A stretch of DNA of 64,000 nucleotides, from the NCBI RefSeq assembly GCF_004134945.1, contig NZ_SBAP01000001.1:83401-147400 (forward strand), written 5' to 3'. This stretch comes from Fusobacterium_C necrophorum_A (GTDB taxonomy: Bacteria > Fusobacteriota > Fusobacteriia > Fusobacteriales > Fusobacteriaceae). The first letter of the stretch is position 1; each line of letters opens with the position of its first letter. The notes below the pieces were generated by a model, which was not told the DNA's origin, made no database searches, and saw only the letters and a program-made list of their open reading frames with translations. Of this stretch, positions 34,988-43,490 are shown in pieces. A program made the translations under genes and the position numbers.

Positions 34988-35639
34988 GAAACATTTTAAG
35001 AGCTATGAAGAAAATGCTATTGTGCAAAAAAAAGTCGCCAAAAAATTAGCTCACTTTTTGACCGATCTGGATAAATCGCCAAAAACTATTTTAGAAATTG
35101 GTTGCGGAACCGGAATTTTTTCTCGTGAAATTGTGGAACATTTTCCGAAAGCTTCTTTGAGTTTAAATGATATTTTTGATACTTCCGCTTTTTTGTCCGA
35201 CTTACACTATCAGGAATTTATCTTGCACAATGCCGAAACCATGTCTTTAAAATCCTATGATTTAATTACTTCGAGCGGGTGCTTCCAATGGTTTTATGAT
35301 TTGCAGAGTTTTTTGAAAAAAATTGCTCCCAAAACAGACTGTTTAATTTTTTCAATGTTCCTGGAAGATAATTTAAAGGAAATTAAACAACATTTTCAAA
35401 TTAGTTTGGACTATCCCGGTGTTTCCGACACCATCCGCAATTTAAGAAAATCTTATCCCTGTGTCGAATATCAGGAAGAAATATTTACACTGGAATTTCC
35501 AAGCCCTCTTGCCGCTTTACGCCATTTACAGGCAACAGGAGTCACCGGCATCGGAGAAACCAATATTCATAAAATTCGTTCCTATCCTCATAAAACATTG
35601 ACCTATCGAGTAGGATATTTTAAAGCAAAAAGGTACTAG
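34977..35639 (+). CDS. bioC: Malonyl-[ACP] O-methyltransferase BioC
   Basis: 220 residues. SAM-dependent methyltransferase with motif I ILEIGCGTGIFSREIV, SLNDIFD and the BioC-like ITSSGCFQWFYDLQSFL and LRHLQATGVTG. It masks malonyl-ACP as a methyl ester so fatty acid synthesis can build pimeloyl-ACP. It overlaps bioG by 11 bp. The stop codon lies inside the terminator stem. Confidence 0.93.
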   Translation: MTFEKHFKSYEENAIVQKKVAKKLAHFLTDLDKSPKTILEIGCGTGIFSREIVEHFPKASLSLNDIFDTSAFLSDLHYQEFILHNAETMSLKSYDLITSSGCFQWFYDLQSFLKKIAPKTDCLIFSMFLEDNLKEIKQHFQISLDYPGVSDTIRNLRKSYPCVEYQEEIFTLEFPSPLAALRHLQATGVTGIGETNIHKIRSYPHKTLTYRVGYFKAKRY

Positions 35640-35658
35640 AATTTTTCCAGTACCTTTT
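35628..35658 (+). terminator. Terminator overlapping the bioC stop
   Basis: AAAAGGTACT (35628-35637) and AGTACCTTTT (35649-35658) form a perfect 10-bp stem with an 11-nt loop, then a T-rich tail. The bioC stop codon is in the 5' arm. The A-rich side also allows function from the opposite strand. Confidence 0.8.
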
Positions 35659-35728
35659 ATATTTTTCATTTCTATTTATTCTTATTCCTAAAACTCTCAT
35701 ATCGAAAACCATGACTGTGCCGGCAATA

Positions 35729-36757
35729 TTATAAATAAGCAATCATTAAGTCTACAGTCGCAATAATTCCCTCATTGTGCGTTCTTTCGTAGTGATGAGA
35801 AGCATCCACACTCGGTCCGATACAAGCATATTTAAAGTCAAATCCTTGCAAAATCGCCGTTGTGGAATCCGATCCATAGCGATAATTTACACTTACCGTA
35901 TATGGAATGTTAGCTTGTTCCGCCGCTTCCACCAATTTTTTTCGTAGAACAAAATCATAAGGGCTACGACTGTCTTTTGCAATAATATTGACCTTTTTTT
36001 CATCTCCATGAGCATCTGCCGCCGCTAAACCGATATCAATGGAAATAAATTCATCCAAATCTTCCGGAAATAAAGAAACCCCATGCCCGATTTCTTCAAA
36101 ATTGGAAAAATAGATGTACAAGTCCGTTTTCGGTTTCGAAGAGCTGTCCGCCAAATACTTCAAGTATCCGAACACCTGTGCTATACATAACTTATCATCC
36201 AAATATCTGGATTTAATATATCCGTTGGAAAGGCGTTTGGTTCTGGTTTCATAGGAAACAAAATCTCCTTGTAAAATTCCTAATTTCAAAACGTCTTCCG
36301 CCGTTTTTACATCTTCATCAATACGAACTTCCATATTTTCTTCAATTCTCGGTAATTCTCTTGCCACATCTCCATAGGTATGAACAGAAGCTTTGATAGG
36401 CAACAAAGTTCCCTCATAAGTTTTTCCGGAAAGAGTATGTATCAACACATTTTCTCCCTCTACAGACCCCCAAGCATATCCTCCCGTATTTGTAAGTTCC
36501 AATCGTCCGTTTGCTTTTACATTTCTTACAACCGCTCCCAAAGTGTCAATATGTGCAGAAATCATTTTTCGATAATCTCTATTTTCCCCCTCCACAAAGG
36601 CCAAAATAGCTCCTTTTTTGGTATACTGATAACGAAGTCCGAACTTATCCAACTCTTCCGCAATTCTTTGAATTCCCGAATGAGTATATCCAACAGGACT
36701 TGGAATGGACAATAACTCTTCCGTCAAATCTAAAATATAATCAATATCTACTTTCAC
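35729..36757 (-). CDS. M42-family metallopeptidase (aminopeptidase/deblocking type)
   Basis: About 342 residues. Metal motifs: SAHIDTLGAV (His), SRYLDDKLCI (Asp), the FEEIGHG catalytic Glu pair, DIGLAAADAHGD and ASHHYERTH. M42 enzymes are tetrahedral cytosolic aminopeptidases that trim peptides. An upstream ATG would place 20 extra residues across the end of the preceding gene, so GTG at 36757, 3 nt after GGGGGAG, is chosen. It follows an oligopeptide-binding lipoprotein, consistent with peptide uptake and breakdown. Confidence 0.9.
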   Translation of the reverse strand: MKVDIDYILDLTEELLSIPSPVGYTHSGIQRIAEELDKFGLRYQYTKKGAILAFVEGENRDYRKMISAHIDTLGAVVRNVKANGRLELTNTGGYAWGSVEGENVLIHTLSGKTYEGTLLPIKASVHTYGDVARELPRIEENMEVRIDEDVKTAEDVLKLGILQGDFVSYETRTKRLSNGYIKSRYLDDKLCIAQVFGYLKYLADSSSKPKTDLYIYFSNFEEIGHGVSLFPEDLDEFISIDIGLAAADAHGDEKKVNIIAKDSRSPYDFVLRKKLVEAAEQANIPYTVSVNYRYGSDSTTAILQGFDFKYACIGPSVDASHHYERTHNEGIIATVDLMIAYL

Positions 36758-36767
36758 TTTCTCCCCC

Positions 36768-38285
36768 TTATTCTTCCACTTCCAAAGTATATAGACTGTG
36801 TACATTGGTCGGATCATAAATAAATCCTTTGACTCTTGTATTCAATCCAATATTTTTATTTTTTGCATATAAAATGGTCATTGGAGTATCTTCTTGAAGA
36901 ATTAATTGGGCTTCTTTATACAGCTCTTTTCTTTTTTCCACATCCAATTCACTTCTTGCTGCCTCTACTAATTTATCAAATTCAGGGTTGGAATATCTTG
37001 CTCTGTTTCCGGCACTTCCAAAAGATTTTGTATCCAATAGAGGAAATAACACAATGTCCGCATCCGAAGTTCCTGACATCCAACCTCCTAAAAATGCTTC
37101 AAACTTTCCTTCTGCAGTACTTTGTAAGTACGTTCCCCATTCCAGAATTTGAATCTTCATATCAATTCCGACTTCTCGTAAATTTGCTTGAATGATTTGA
37201 GCTGCCTGTTGTCTGTCGGACCCCTCATTGATGGATAAAGTAAAGCTTGGATTTTTCACTCCGGATTCCGCAATCAATGCTTTCGCCTTTTCCGGATCAA
37301 AGCTGAATGGTTTCAATCCGTCATAAAATCCGAAGACATTCGGATTTACAATCGAATTGGTAATCTTCGCTCTTCCCAAATACACGGAATCTATAATACT
37401 TTGTCTGTCAATTGCATAATCCAATGCTTTTCGAAATACTTTATTATGAAAAGGTGCCTTTTGATTATTCAGACAAATATATTCCACAGCGGTTGTCGGC
37501 TTTGAAATCAAAGTCAAATTCTCTTTTGCTTCAATCGTTCCGGAATCAATCGCCGTCATGTCATAGGCGATGTCAATTTCTCCCGTTTCCAATGCTGCTA
37601 AACGACTGCTGTCTTCCGTAATTTCTCGGAAAATCACCCTATCTACCTTTGCTCTTCCTCTAAAGTAGTCATCAAAAGCAATCATTTCAATTTTTTCTCC
37701 ATCTCCCCAAGAAACGAATTTATAAGGTCCCGTTCCCATAGGTTCCGTAGAAATATTTCCTTGATGTTCCTCCACATATTTTTTATTTAAAATGGAAGTT
37801 AGCGGATGGGATAGACTGAATAACAACGGTGCCGAACTCTGCTTTAATATAATTTTAAAGCTTCTATCATCAATCGCTTCCACTTTATCAATATCGGAAA
37901 TCATAATGGCAGAAGCCGGTGTATCTTGCATTCTTTGAAAACTGAATAATACATCATCCACGCTTAAAATGTCTCCATTATGAAATTTTACCCCTTCTCT
38001 TAATGTTATCCAAAGTTCTGTCGGTGTTTTATATTCATAACTTTCTGCAAGCAATGGAGTAATGCTTCCGTCGTCTTCTTTCTTGAATAAGCTGTCATAA
38101 AATTGTCTTGTTACAGCAAGTCCCGGAATCTCATTGTACATATACGGATCCAAACTTTTCGGTTTCGCTCCCTGTGAAACTACCACAAGCTTTTCCTTAT
38201 TCTCCGTTCCCTGTTCTTGCTTCTTCCCACAAGCCGCAAAGAATACTGCCGTCAAAATAACAAATAGTGCTAATACTTTCTTCAT
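36768..38285 (-). CDS. Peptide/nickel-type ABC transporter substrate-binding lipoprotein
   Basis: 505 residues, SBP_bac_5 family. Lipoprotein signal with lipobox VFFAAC (Cys19). Family blocks: KSLDPYMYNEIPGLAVTRQFYDSLF, LREGVKFHNGDILSVDDVLFSF, MGTGPYKFVSWGDGEKIEM and KALDYAIDRQSIIDSVYLG. It should deliver peptides to an ABC importer, but no permease or ATPase genes are beside it, so it is an orphan in this window. It is paired with the M42 peptidase and has its own promoter. Confidence 0.93.
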   Translation of the reverse strand: MKKVLALFVILTAVFFAACGKKQEQGTENKEKLVVVSQGAKPKSLDPYMYNEIPGLAVTRQFYDSLFKKEDDGSITPLLAESYEYKTPTELWITLREGVKFHNGDILSVDDVLFSFQRMQDTPASAIMISDIDKVEAIDDRSFKIILKQSSAPLLFSLSHPLTSILNKKYVEEHQGNISTEPMGTGPYKFVSWGDGEKIEMIAFDDYFRGRAKVDRVIFREITEDSSRLAALETGEIDIAYDMTAIDSGTIEAKENLTLISKPTTAVEYICLNNQKAPFHNKVFRKALDYAIDRQSIIDSVYLGRAKITNSIVNPNVFGFYDGLKPFSFDPEKAKALIAESGVKNPSFTLSINEGSDRQQAAQIIQANLREVGIDMKIQILEWGTYLQSTAEGKFEAFLGGWMSGTSDADIVLFPLLDTKSFGSAGNRARYSNPEFDKLVEAARSELDVEKRKELYKEAQLILQEDTPMTILYAKNKNIGLNTRVKGFIYDPTNVHSLYTLEVEE

Positions 38286-38313
38286 ACCTTTCCTCCCTTA
38301 TTTCAATAATATA

Positions 38314-38358
38314 ATTTTATAATTATAAAATTGTAGCACCACTGTGTTATTTTTTCAA
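38314..38358 (-). promoter_or_regulatory. Promoter with start-site palindrome for the binding protein
   Basis: Minus strand: TTGAAA (38353-38358), 17 nt, TACAAT (38330-38335) preceded by TGC as an extended -10. A perfect 18-bp palindrome ATTTTATAATTATAAAAT (38314-38331) starts at the -10 and covers the likely start site, where a bound repressor would block initiation. Confidence 0.75.
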
Positions 38359-38376
38359 GATTATTTTTTTCAAAAG

Positions 38377-38838
38377 TTATTTTTGATATCGTGTCCAATA
38401 TTGTTTTTTCCCAATCAATCCTGCCTTATCAATACTTCCTTTGACTAATAATCTACCATCTTTTTGTAATTGCATATAACTGTGATATGTTTTTCCATTG
38501 ACAGGGGAATAAATATTTCCATGTTCAAATTTATCTTTCTCTTCATTATAATCAAAATTGCTTACAAAATCGATCCCTACCAATTTTCTATGTTTTAATT
38601 GCGGATCCGGATTTTGCAGGTCCATTCTTTCTTTTCCTGCGTACTCTCCTTCTGTGTAAATCGGCATAGTAAGTTCCAAAACTCTCCCGTTATATTTTCC
38701 ATTTTTTGCTTGGTAAATTTCTACAATAATTTGGTTTCCCGTATCCGCTTTCTCCGTAATCCAAGTACCTAATACATCTTCCACCTTTGCATACGCAATA
38801 CTTCCCAATAATAGCATTCCTACTAAAATCTTTTTCAT
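38377..38838 (-). CDS. DUF2147-family secreted protein (paralogue)
   Basis: 153 residues with a signal peptide (KKILVGMLLLGSIAYA). VEDVLGTWITEKADTGNQIIVE, KERMDLQNPDPQLKHRKLVGI and GLIGKKQYWTRYQK match the other DUF2147 protein at 5513-5971 position by position; roughly half of residues look the same by eye. Function unknown. It appears to stand alone, with GGAGGAG before the ATG and a TATTAT element upstream. Confidence 0.9.
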   Translation of the reverse strand: MKKILVGMLLLGSIAYAKVEDVLGTWITEKADTGNQIIVEIYQAKNGKYNGRVLELTMPIYTEGEYAGKERMDLQNPDPQLKHRKLVGIDFVSNFDYNEEKDKFEHGNIYSPVNGKTYHSYMQLQKDGRLLVKGSIDKAGLIGKKQYWTRYQK

Positions 38839-38904
38839 AATCTCCTCCTAAAAATAAAATACACATGTTATAATATCACATTTTTCTTCTTTTTTCCAGA
38901 TATT

Positions 38905-38944
38905 AAAAAACTCTATGATTTTAATTCAAAACATAGAGTTTTTT
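38905..38944. terminator. Terminator of the P-type ATPase gene
   Basis: AAAAAACTCTATG (38905-38917) and CATAGAGTTTTTT (38932-38944) form a perfect 13-bp stem. It begins 5 nt after the ATPase stop on the minus strand and has T runs in both directions. Confidence 0.85.
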
Positions 38945-38948
38945 CTTC

Positions 38949-41486
38949 TTATCTATATGTAATCCATTTCACAATCTGCAAAATCACTGTCGGAATAAAA
39001 GCTAAAATATATATCATAAAATATTGTTCCAAACTCAAAGCCGTGATTCCAAAAGTTTTATGTAAAGCCGTCGTAAACAATACTCCATTCAATAGCAGGA
39101 AACCGATTAGAAAAGCGGCAATTGCCATTTTATTTTTCATAAATCCGATTGCAAAAATATTTCGTTTTCCCCGATAATTAAACCCGTGAAACAGTCTTGC
39201 TAAACATAGTACGGAAAATGCCATAGTACTTCCCTTCAAAGCATTTCCTCCTGCCAAGCCGATATGAAACGCAATCAGAATGAAAATAGTGATTAAAATC
39301 CCCTCTAATGAAATTCTTTCCAAGAAATCTCTTGTTAAAATTCCTTCTTTCGGATCTCTCGGCTTTTCATCCAAGACATCTTCATTTCCCGGTTCTACTC
39401 CCACTGCAATTGCCGGTAAACTGTCTGTCAATAAATTGATAAACAATAACTGTACTGCCGAAAAAATTACCGGTAAATTTGCAAAGGATGCATATACTAC
39501 AGCTAAAATAGCCGCCATATTTCCGGACAATAAAAATCCGATGGAATTCTTAATGTTTCGATAGATATTTCTTCCTATGGTAATTGCTCTGACTATCGTA
39601 GAGAAATTGTCATCCGCCAAAATTAAAGAGGCTGCATTCTTAGAAACTTCCGTCCCTGTAATTCCCATAGCAATTCCAATGTCCGCTCTTTTTAAAGCGG
39701 GAGCATCATTTACCCCGTCTCCCGTCATGGCACAAATTTTTCCTAAACTTTGCCAAGCGGAAACAATTCGAATTTTGTGTTCCGGAGATACTCTTGCATA
39801 GACGGAAATTTTCGGAACCGTTTCAATCAACTCTTCCTGAGAAAGCTTTTCCACATCGATTCCTTCCAACACGGAATCTCCCTCTTCAAAAATACCAATT
39901 TCTCTTGCAATGGTTCTTGCGGTAATTTTATGATCTCCTGTGATCATAATAGGTTTGATTCCGGCCCTTCGACATTCCGCCACTGCCTGAACGGATTCCT
40001 GTCTTGGAGGATCTATCATTCCCACAAGCCCTAAAAATACATATTTTTCTTCATCAAATAAGGTAATATCTTTCGACTTCACATATCGATATCCAAAACT
40101 TAAAACCCTCATTCCGTCTTCCGCAAATTTTTCATTGACCAATTTAATTCGTTCAATGTCCGCTTCCGTAATATCTCGTACTTCTCCATCCATATCGATT
40201 TTTATCACTCTGGGAAGTAAACTGTCCAAAGCTCCTTTTGTGTACATGATATATCTATCCTCTTTGGCATATACCGCACTCATCAATTTCCGTTCGGAAT
40301 CAAATGGAATTTCAGCCAGTCTCGGATGCTCATTTTTTAATACCTGTGCGTCATGCCCATAATTTTCTGCCAATACCACCAAAGCGATTTCTGTAGGATC
40401 CCCGACCGTTTCAGTTGCGTCTGAACAAAGAATACATTCTTCCAAAAGCATTTTATGACTTGCATGTTCTGTTTGTAAAGCTGTTTCTTCTAAAACTTTA
40501 GCATCCAAATATAATTTTTTTACTGTCATTTTGTTTTGTGTTAAAGTCCCTGTTTTATCAGAGCAAATAATCGAAATGGCTCCCAATGATTCCACAGATT
40601 TCAATTCTTTGACAATGGCATTTTGCTTTGCCAATTTTTGAGTTTCTAAAGACAATACTATGGTAATAATCGGATTCAATCCCTCCGGAATGGCAGCTAC
40701 TGCTAAAGCAATGGCAAATAGCAGTGATTCCATCATAGAATTCCCGTGATATACATAAATTCCAAAAATTAAGGCACATAGAACTAAAATTACAATGGTT
40801 AAATTCTTTCCGAAACTATCCAAAGCTTTTTGTAAGGGAGTCATTTTTTCTTTTGTTTCTCCCAATAATTTTGCAATGTTTCCGATTTCCGTTTCCATTC
40901 CGATTTTTGTAATTTGAATCACAGCTCTTCCATAATTTACCAAACTTCCGGAATATACTACATTTGTTCTGTCTCCCAAAGGCAAATCTGACATATCCCG
41001 AGTGCTTGGACTCTTTTCCACGGAATTTGACTCCCCCGTCAAAGAATTTTCATTGACCAGAAGAGAATAAGATTCTAAAATACTCGCATCTGCAGGAATA
41101 ATATCCCCCGCTTCCACAAAAACCAAATCTCCGGGAACTAGATCAAAGGCATCAATCTCTATTTTATTTCCATCTCTCATCACTTTGGATTTCGGTGCAG
41201 ATAATTTTCGAAGACTGTCCATAGATTTTTGAGCTTTTACATGTTGTACCGTTCCCATCACAGCATTCACAATTAATACTAAAATAATAACAAAGGTACT
41301 TTCTATATTTCCGGAGACCGCCGATACTATCGATGCCGCAATTAAAATCATAACCAAAGCATCTTTAAATTGTTTCAAAAATACAAGAAATATGCTTTCC
41401 TTTTCTTCTTCCAACAGTACATTTTTTCCATATTGTTCCTGTAATTTTTTCGCTTGTTCCGTGGTCAATCCTTTTACATTCGCCAT
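38949..41486 (-). CDS. P2-type cation ATPase, probable Mn2+ (or Ca2+) exporter
   Basis: About 845 residues. Cation-transporting P-type ATPase: N-terminal LTTEQAKKLQEQYGKN, actuator LTGES, phosphorylation site CSDKTGTLTQNK, KGALDSLLPR nucleotide site, hinge TGDGVNDAPAL and TM6 NLLTDSLPAIAVG. TM4 reads PEGLNPIITIV, where classical Ca2+ pumps have PEGLP. Usually labelled calcium ATPase, but the leader holds a yybP-ykoY riboswitch, which senses Mn2+, so Mn2+ export is likely. The ATG at 41486 follows GGAGGA by 4 nt; the ATG four codons earlier sits on the ribosome site. Confidence 0.92.
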   Translation of the reverse strand: MANVKGLTTEQAKKLQEQYGKNVLLEEEKESIFLVFLKQFKDALVMILIAASIVSAVSGNIESTFVIILVLIVNAVMGTVQHVKAQKSMDSLRKLSAPKSKVMRDGNKIEIDAFDLVPGDLVFVEAGDIIPADASILESYSLLVNENSLTGESNSVEKSPSTRDMSDLPLGDRTNVVYSGSLVNYGRAVIQITKIGMETEIGNIAKLLGETKEKMTPLQKALDSFGKNLTIVILVLCALIFGIYVYHGNSMMESLLFAIALAVAAIPEGLNPIITIVLSLETQKLAKQNAIVKELKSVESLGAISIICSDKTGTLTQNKMTVKKLYLDAKVLEETALQTEHASHKMLLEECILCSDATETVGDPTEIALVVLAENYGHDAQVLKNEHPRLAEIPFDSERKLMSAVYAKEDRYIMYTKGALDSLLPRVIKIDMDGEVRDITEADIERIKLVNEKFAEDGMRVLSFGYRYVKSKDITLFDEEKYVFLGLVGMIDPPRQESVQAVAECRRAGIKPIMITGDHKITARTIAREIGIFEEGDSVLEGIDVEKLSQEELIETVPKISVYARVSPEHKIRIVSAWQSLGKICAMTGDGVNDAPALKRADIGIAMGITGTEVSKNAASLILADDNFSTIVRAITIGRNIYRNIKNSIGFLLSGNMAAILAVVYASFANLPVIFSAVQLLFINLLTDSLPAIAVGVEPGNEDVLDEKPRDPKEGILTRDFLERISLEGILITIFILIAFHIGLAGGNALKGSTMAFSVLCLARLFHGFNYRGKRNIFAIGFMKNKMAIAAFLIGFLLLNGVLFTTALHKTFGITALSLEQYFMIYILAFIPTVILQIVKWITYR

Positions 41487-41505
41487 ATTCTCCTCCATAT
41501 TTTTT

Positions 41506-41635
41506 AATAAAAAAGACTCTTGATATAAAGCTCCGCTTTACATCAAAAGTCTTGTTACCTAACAGGCTATAGTACCAGATGTATTCACATCGGGATTGTT
41601 GATACTATATTTGAAACTACTCCCTTTTCCATGTG
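41506..41635 (-). promoter_or_regulatory. yybP-ykoY (Mn2+-sensing) riboswitch with terminator
   Basis: The minus-strand leader has the yybP-ykoY landmarks: AGGGAGTAG at the 5' side, a stem-rich middle (CCCGATGTG ... CATCTGG), and the conserved CAAGACT at 41548-41554. CAAGACT is also part of the 5' arm of a 19-bp hairpin (41513-41553, only G-U deviations) followed by T6, the off-state terminator. Mn2+ binding should hold the aptamer, free the hairpin and switch on the ATPase. Confidence 0.88.
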
Positions 41636-41689
41636 TATATAGAATAACATATTTATTATTTTTTTTCAAGAAATATCTGAAAATCTTTT

Positions 41690-42640
41690 TTATTTTTCCT
41701 CTAAAGAAATTAAAGTGGAGCTATTATTTCCCTGTACTTTCGGAAGATGACCGTCCCACTTTTCAATAGCCATTTTTCTTAATAATTGAGGGCTCAAAGA
41801 TTGAGATTCCACTGCATTGGCTTTTGCTCGAATTTCTCTTTCTCTTAGTTCCAACTCGGCTACCTTGACACGATTTTCCTGTTCCACCAGTAATTTTGCC
41901 TGTTCCGCTCTTGCTTTTTCCACTGCTTGTTCTGCAACTTTTTTCGCTTCAATCGCCTTCTCGTATTCATCACTAAAATCATGATTCATAATGGAGATAT
42001 TCGATACATTCAAACCATAGGTTGCAAAATCATCCTTTAAATCTTCAAAAATTAATCGTGAAATTTCAGTTCGTTTTGTTACAAATTCTTCAATGGTATA
42101 TTTTGAAATTGCCGCCTGTACCACTTCTTGCACCCTAGGTCGAATAAATCGACTCTCGTGCTTTCCATTAAAAGCCCGATATAACTTTTCGGGATCGGAA
42201 ATACTTGCCTGTACTGTAAATTCAATAAAAATGGATTGAATATCTTTCGTAGATACCTCTAAAGTAGTATTCGACTCTTCCGTTTTTGCAAAAATGTAAG
42301 ACTTTTCTCTTGTTTCTAAAAAAGTTTTTGATTGAACAAAAGGAATTTTAAAATGCAATCCTTCTTCATCAATCCGGCTAATTTTTCCCCAAGTGGAAAC
42401 AATAGCAACTTCTCCCGTATTTACTGTATAACAGTTTGAAAACCCAATCCCCAAGAAAAACACAAGCACTAAAATTCCAAAAATTCCCATGACAGATTTT
42501 CCTATACTGATATTTTTCATCATCTCCGCTCCTTTGTTTCCATCTTTCATTCTCTCTACTCCTTTTAGTATTTTTTTATCCTTTATTATTTTCCATGTTT
42601 GAAACACAAGAATAGCAAGAATCACTACAACAATTTCCAT
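41690..42640 (-). CDS. SPFH/Band 7 (prohibitin-like) membrane protein
   Basis: About 316 residues. Two hydrophobic segments (residues 1-17 and about 50-70), then a Band 7 domain (YTVNTGEVAIVSTWGKISRI, LHFKIPFVQSKTF, LEVSTKDIQSIFIEFTVQ) and an Ala/Glu/Lys coiled coil (about 225-285: AEQAVEKARAEQAKLLVEQE). Such proteins form membrane-bound ring scaffolds; partner unknown. ATG at 42640 with GGGGGA is preferred over an upstream TTG. It lies close behind the flavodoxin-ferredoxin gene. Confidence 0.92.
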   Translation of the reverse strand: MEIVVVILAILVFQTWKIIKDKKILKGVERMKDGNKGAEMMKNISIGKSVMGIFGILVLVFFLGIGFSNCYTVNTGEVAIVSTWGKISRIDEEGLHFKIPFVQSKTFLETREKSYIFAKTEESNTTLEVSTKDIQSIFIEFTVQASISDPEKLYRAFNGKHESRFIRPRVQEVVQAAISKYTIEEFVTKRTEISRLIFEDLKDDFATYGLNVSNISIMNHDFSDEYEKAIEAKKVAEQAVEKARAEQAKLLVEQENRVKVAELELREREIRAKANAVESQSLSPQLLRKMAIEKWDGHLPKVQGNNSSTLISLEEK

Positions 42641-42662
42641 ATTTTCCCCCAATTCTTATCAG

Positions 42663-43478
42663 TTAAACAAAATATTCCGGCTCCGCTCTTCTGGTATATC
42701 CTTCTTCCAATTCATGTTGATGATATAAGTACCCTGCATCCTCATAATATTTTGCATCTTCCGGACACTTCTTGATACAGGCACAACACTTAATGCAAAT
42801 TCCGGGAATCTCTCGAACATTCTCAAAAGAGATGGATCCCATAGGACAAACTTTTGCACAAATTTTACAATCTGTACATCTCTCATTGGTCAGAGGTTTT
42901 ACCTTACGAATATCAACAGGATTTCCTTGCCGATCTCTCGGTTGATAATACCAACGATAAGGCTCCGGAGTTCCCTTGACTTCAATCAGAGTTTTATCTC
43001 CCGTTGCTATTTTTTTCACAATTTTATCCGCAAATTCTTCCACAATTTCCATATCTTTTTCATCAGGTCTCCCTGCTCCCAAAATTTTAGAAAAAGAATG
43101 TTCTCCAATAAAAGCTCCTGCCGCAATAGGATAGAAATGTGCCTTTGCTAAAATATCACGAAGTTCTATTAAACAATCATCATAATTTCGATTTCCATAA
43201 AGAGAAATAGGAATTGCCAGAGCTCCTCTTCCTTCTATTGTCGCTAAATACTTTAATAACACATTAGGAACTCTCCCGGCAATCGTCGGAGTTCCAAACA
43301 CAACGACATCCTCTTCTTGAAAAGGCATTTCCAACTTCCTTGCCTTTGGAAGTGTAAAATCGAAACAGTCCCATTCCGTTTCCAATTTTTTTGCTAAAGA
43401 CTTTGCCAATCCTTTGACTACCTTTTCCGTTGTTCCTGTTGCACTGAAATAAGCTGCCCATACTTTCCTAACTTTCAT
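42663..43478 (-). CDS. EFR1-type flavodoxin-ferredoxin fusion protein
   Basis: 271 residues. The N-terminal flavodoxin-like half (AYFSATGTTEKVVKGLAKSL, VVFGTPTIAGRVP, LYGNRNYDDCLIELRDIL) is joined to two [4Fe-4S] sites (CTDCKICAKVCPMGS and CIKCCACIKKCPEDA, about residues 205-240). It should shuttle electrons between FMN and Fe-S partners in the cytosol. Partner not evident. It follows bioA by 12 nt and may supply reducing power to the radical-SAM BioB; that link is only positional. Confidence 0.92.
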   Translation of the reverse strand: MKVRKVWAAYFSATGTTEKVVKGLAKSLAKKLETEWDCFDFTLPKARKLEMPFQEEDVVVFGTPTIAGRVPNVLLKYLATIEGRGALAIPISLYGNRNYDDCLIELRDILAKAHFYPIAAGAFIGEHSFSKILGAGRPDEKDMEIVEEFADKIVKKIATGDKTLIEVKGTPEPYRWYYQPRDRQGNPVDIRKVKPLTNERCTDCKICAKVCPMGSISFENVREIPGICIKCCACIKKCPEDAKYYEDAGYLYHQHELEEGYTRRAEPEYFV

Positions 43479-43490
43479 ACCATCTCTCCC

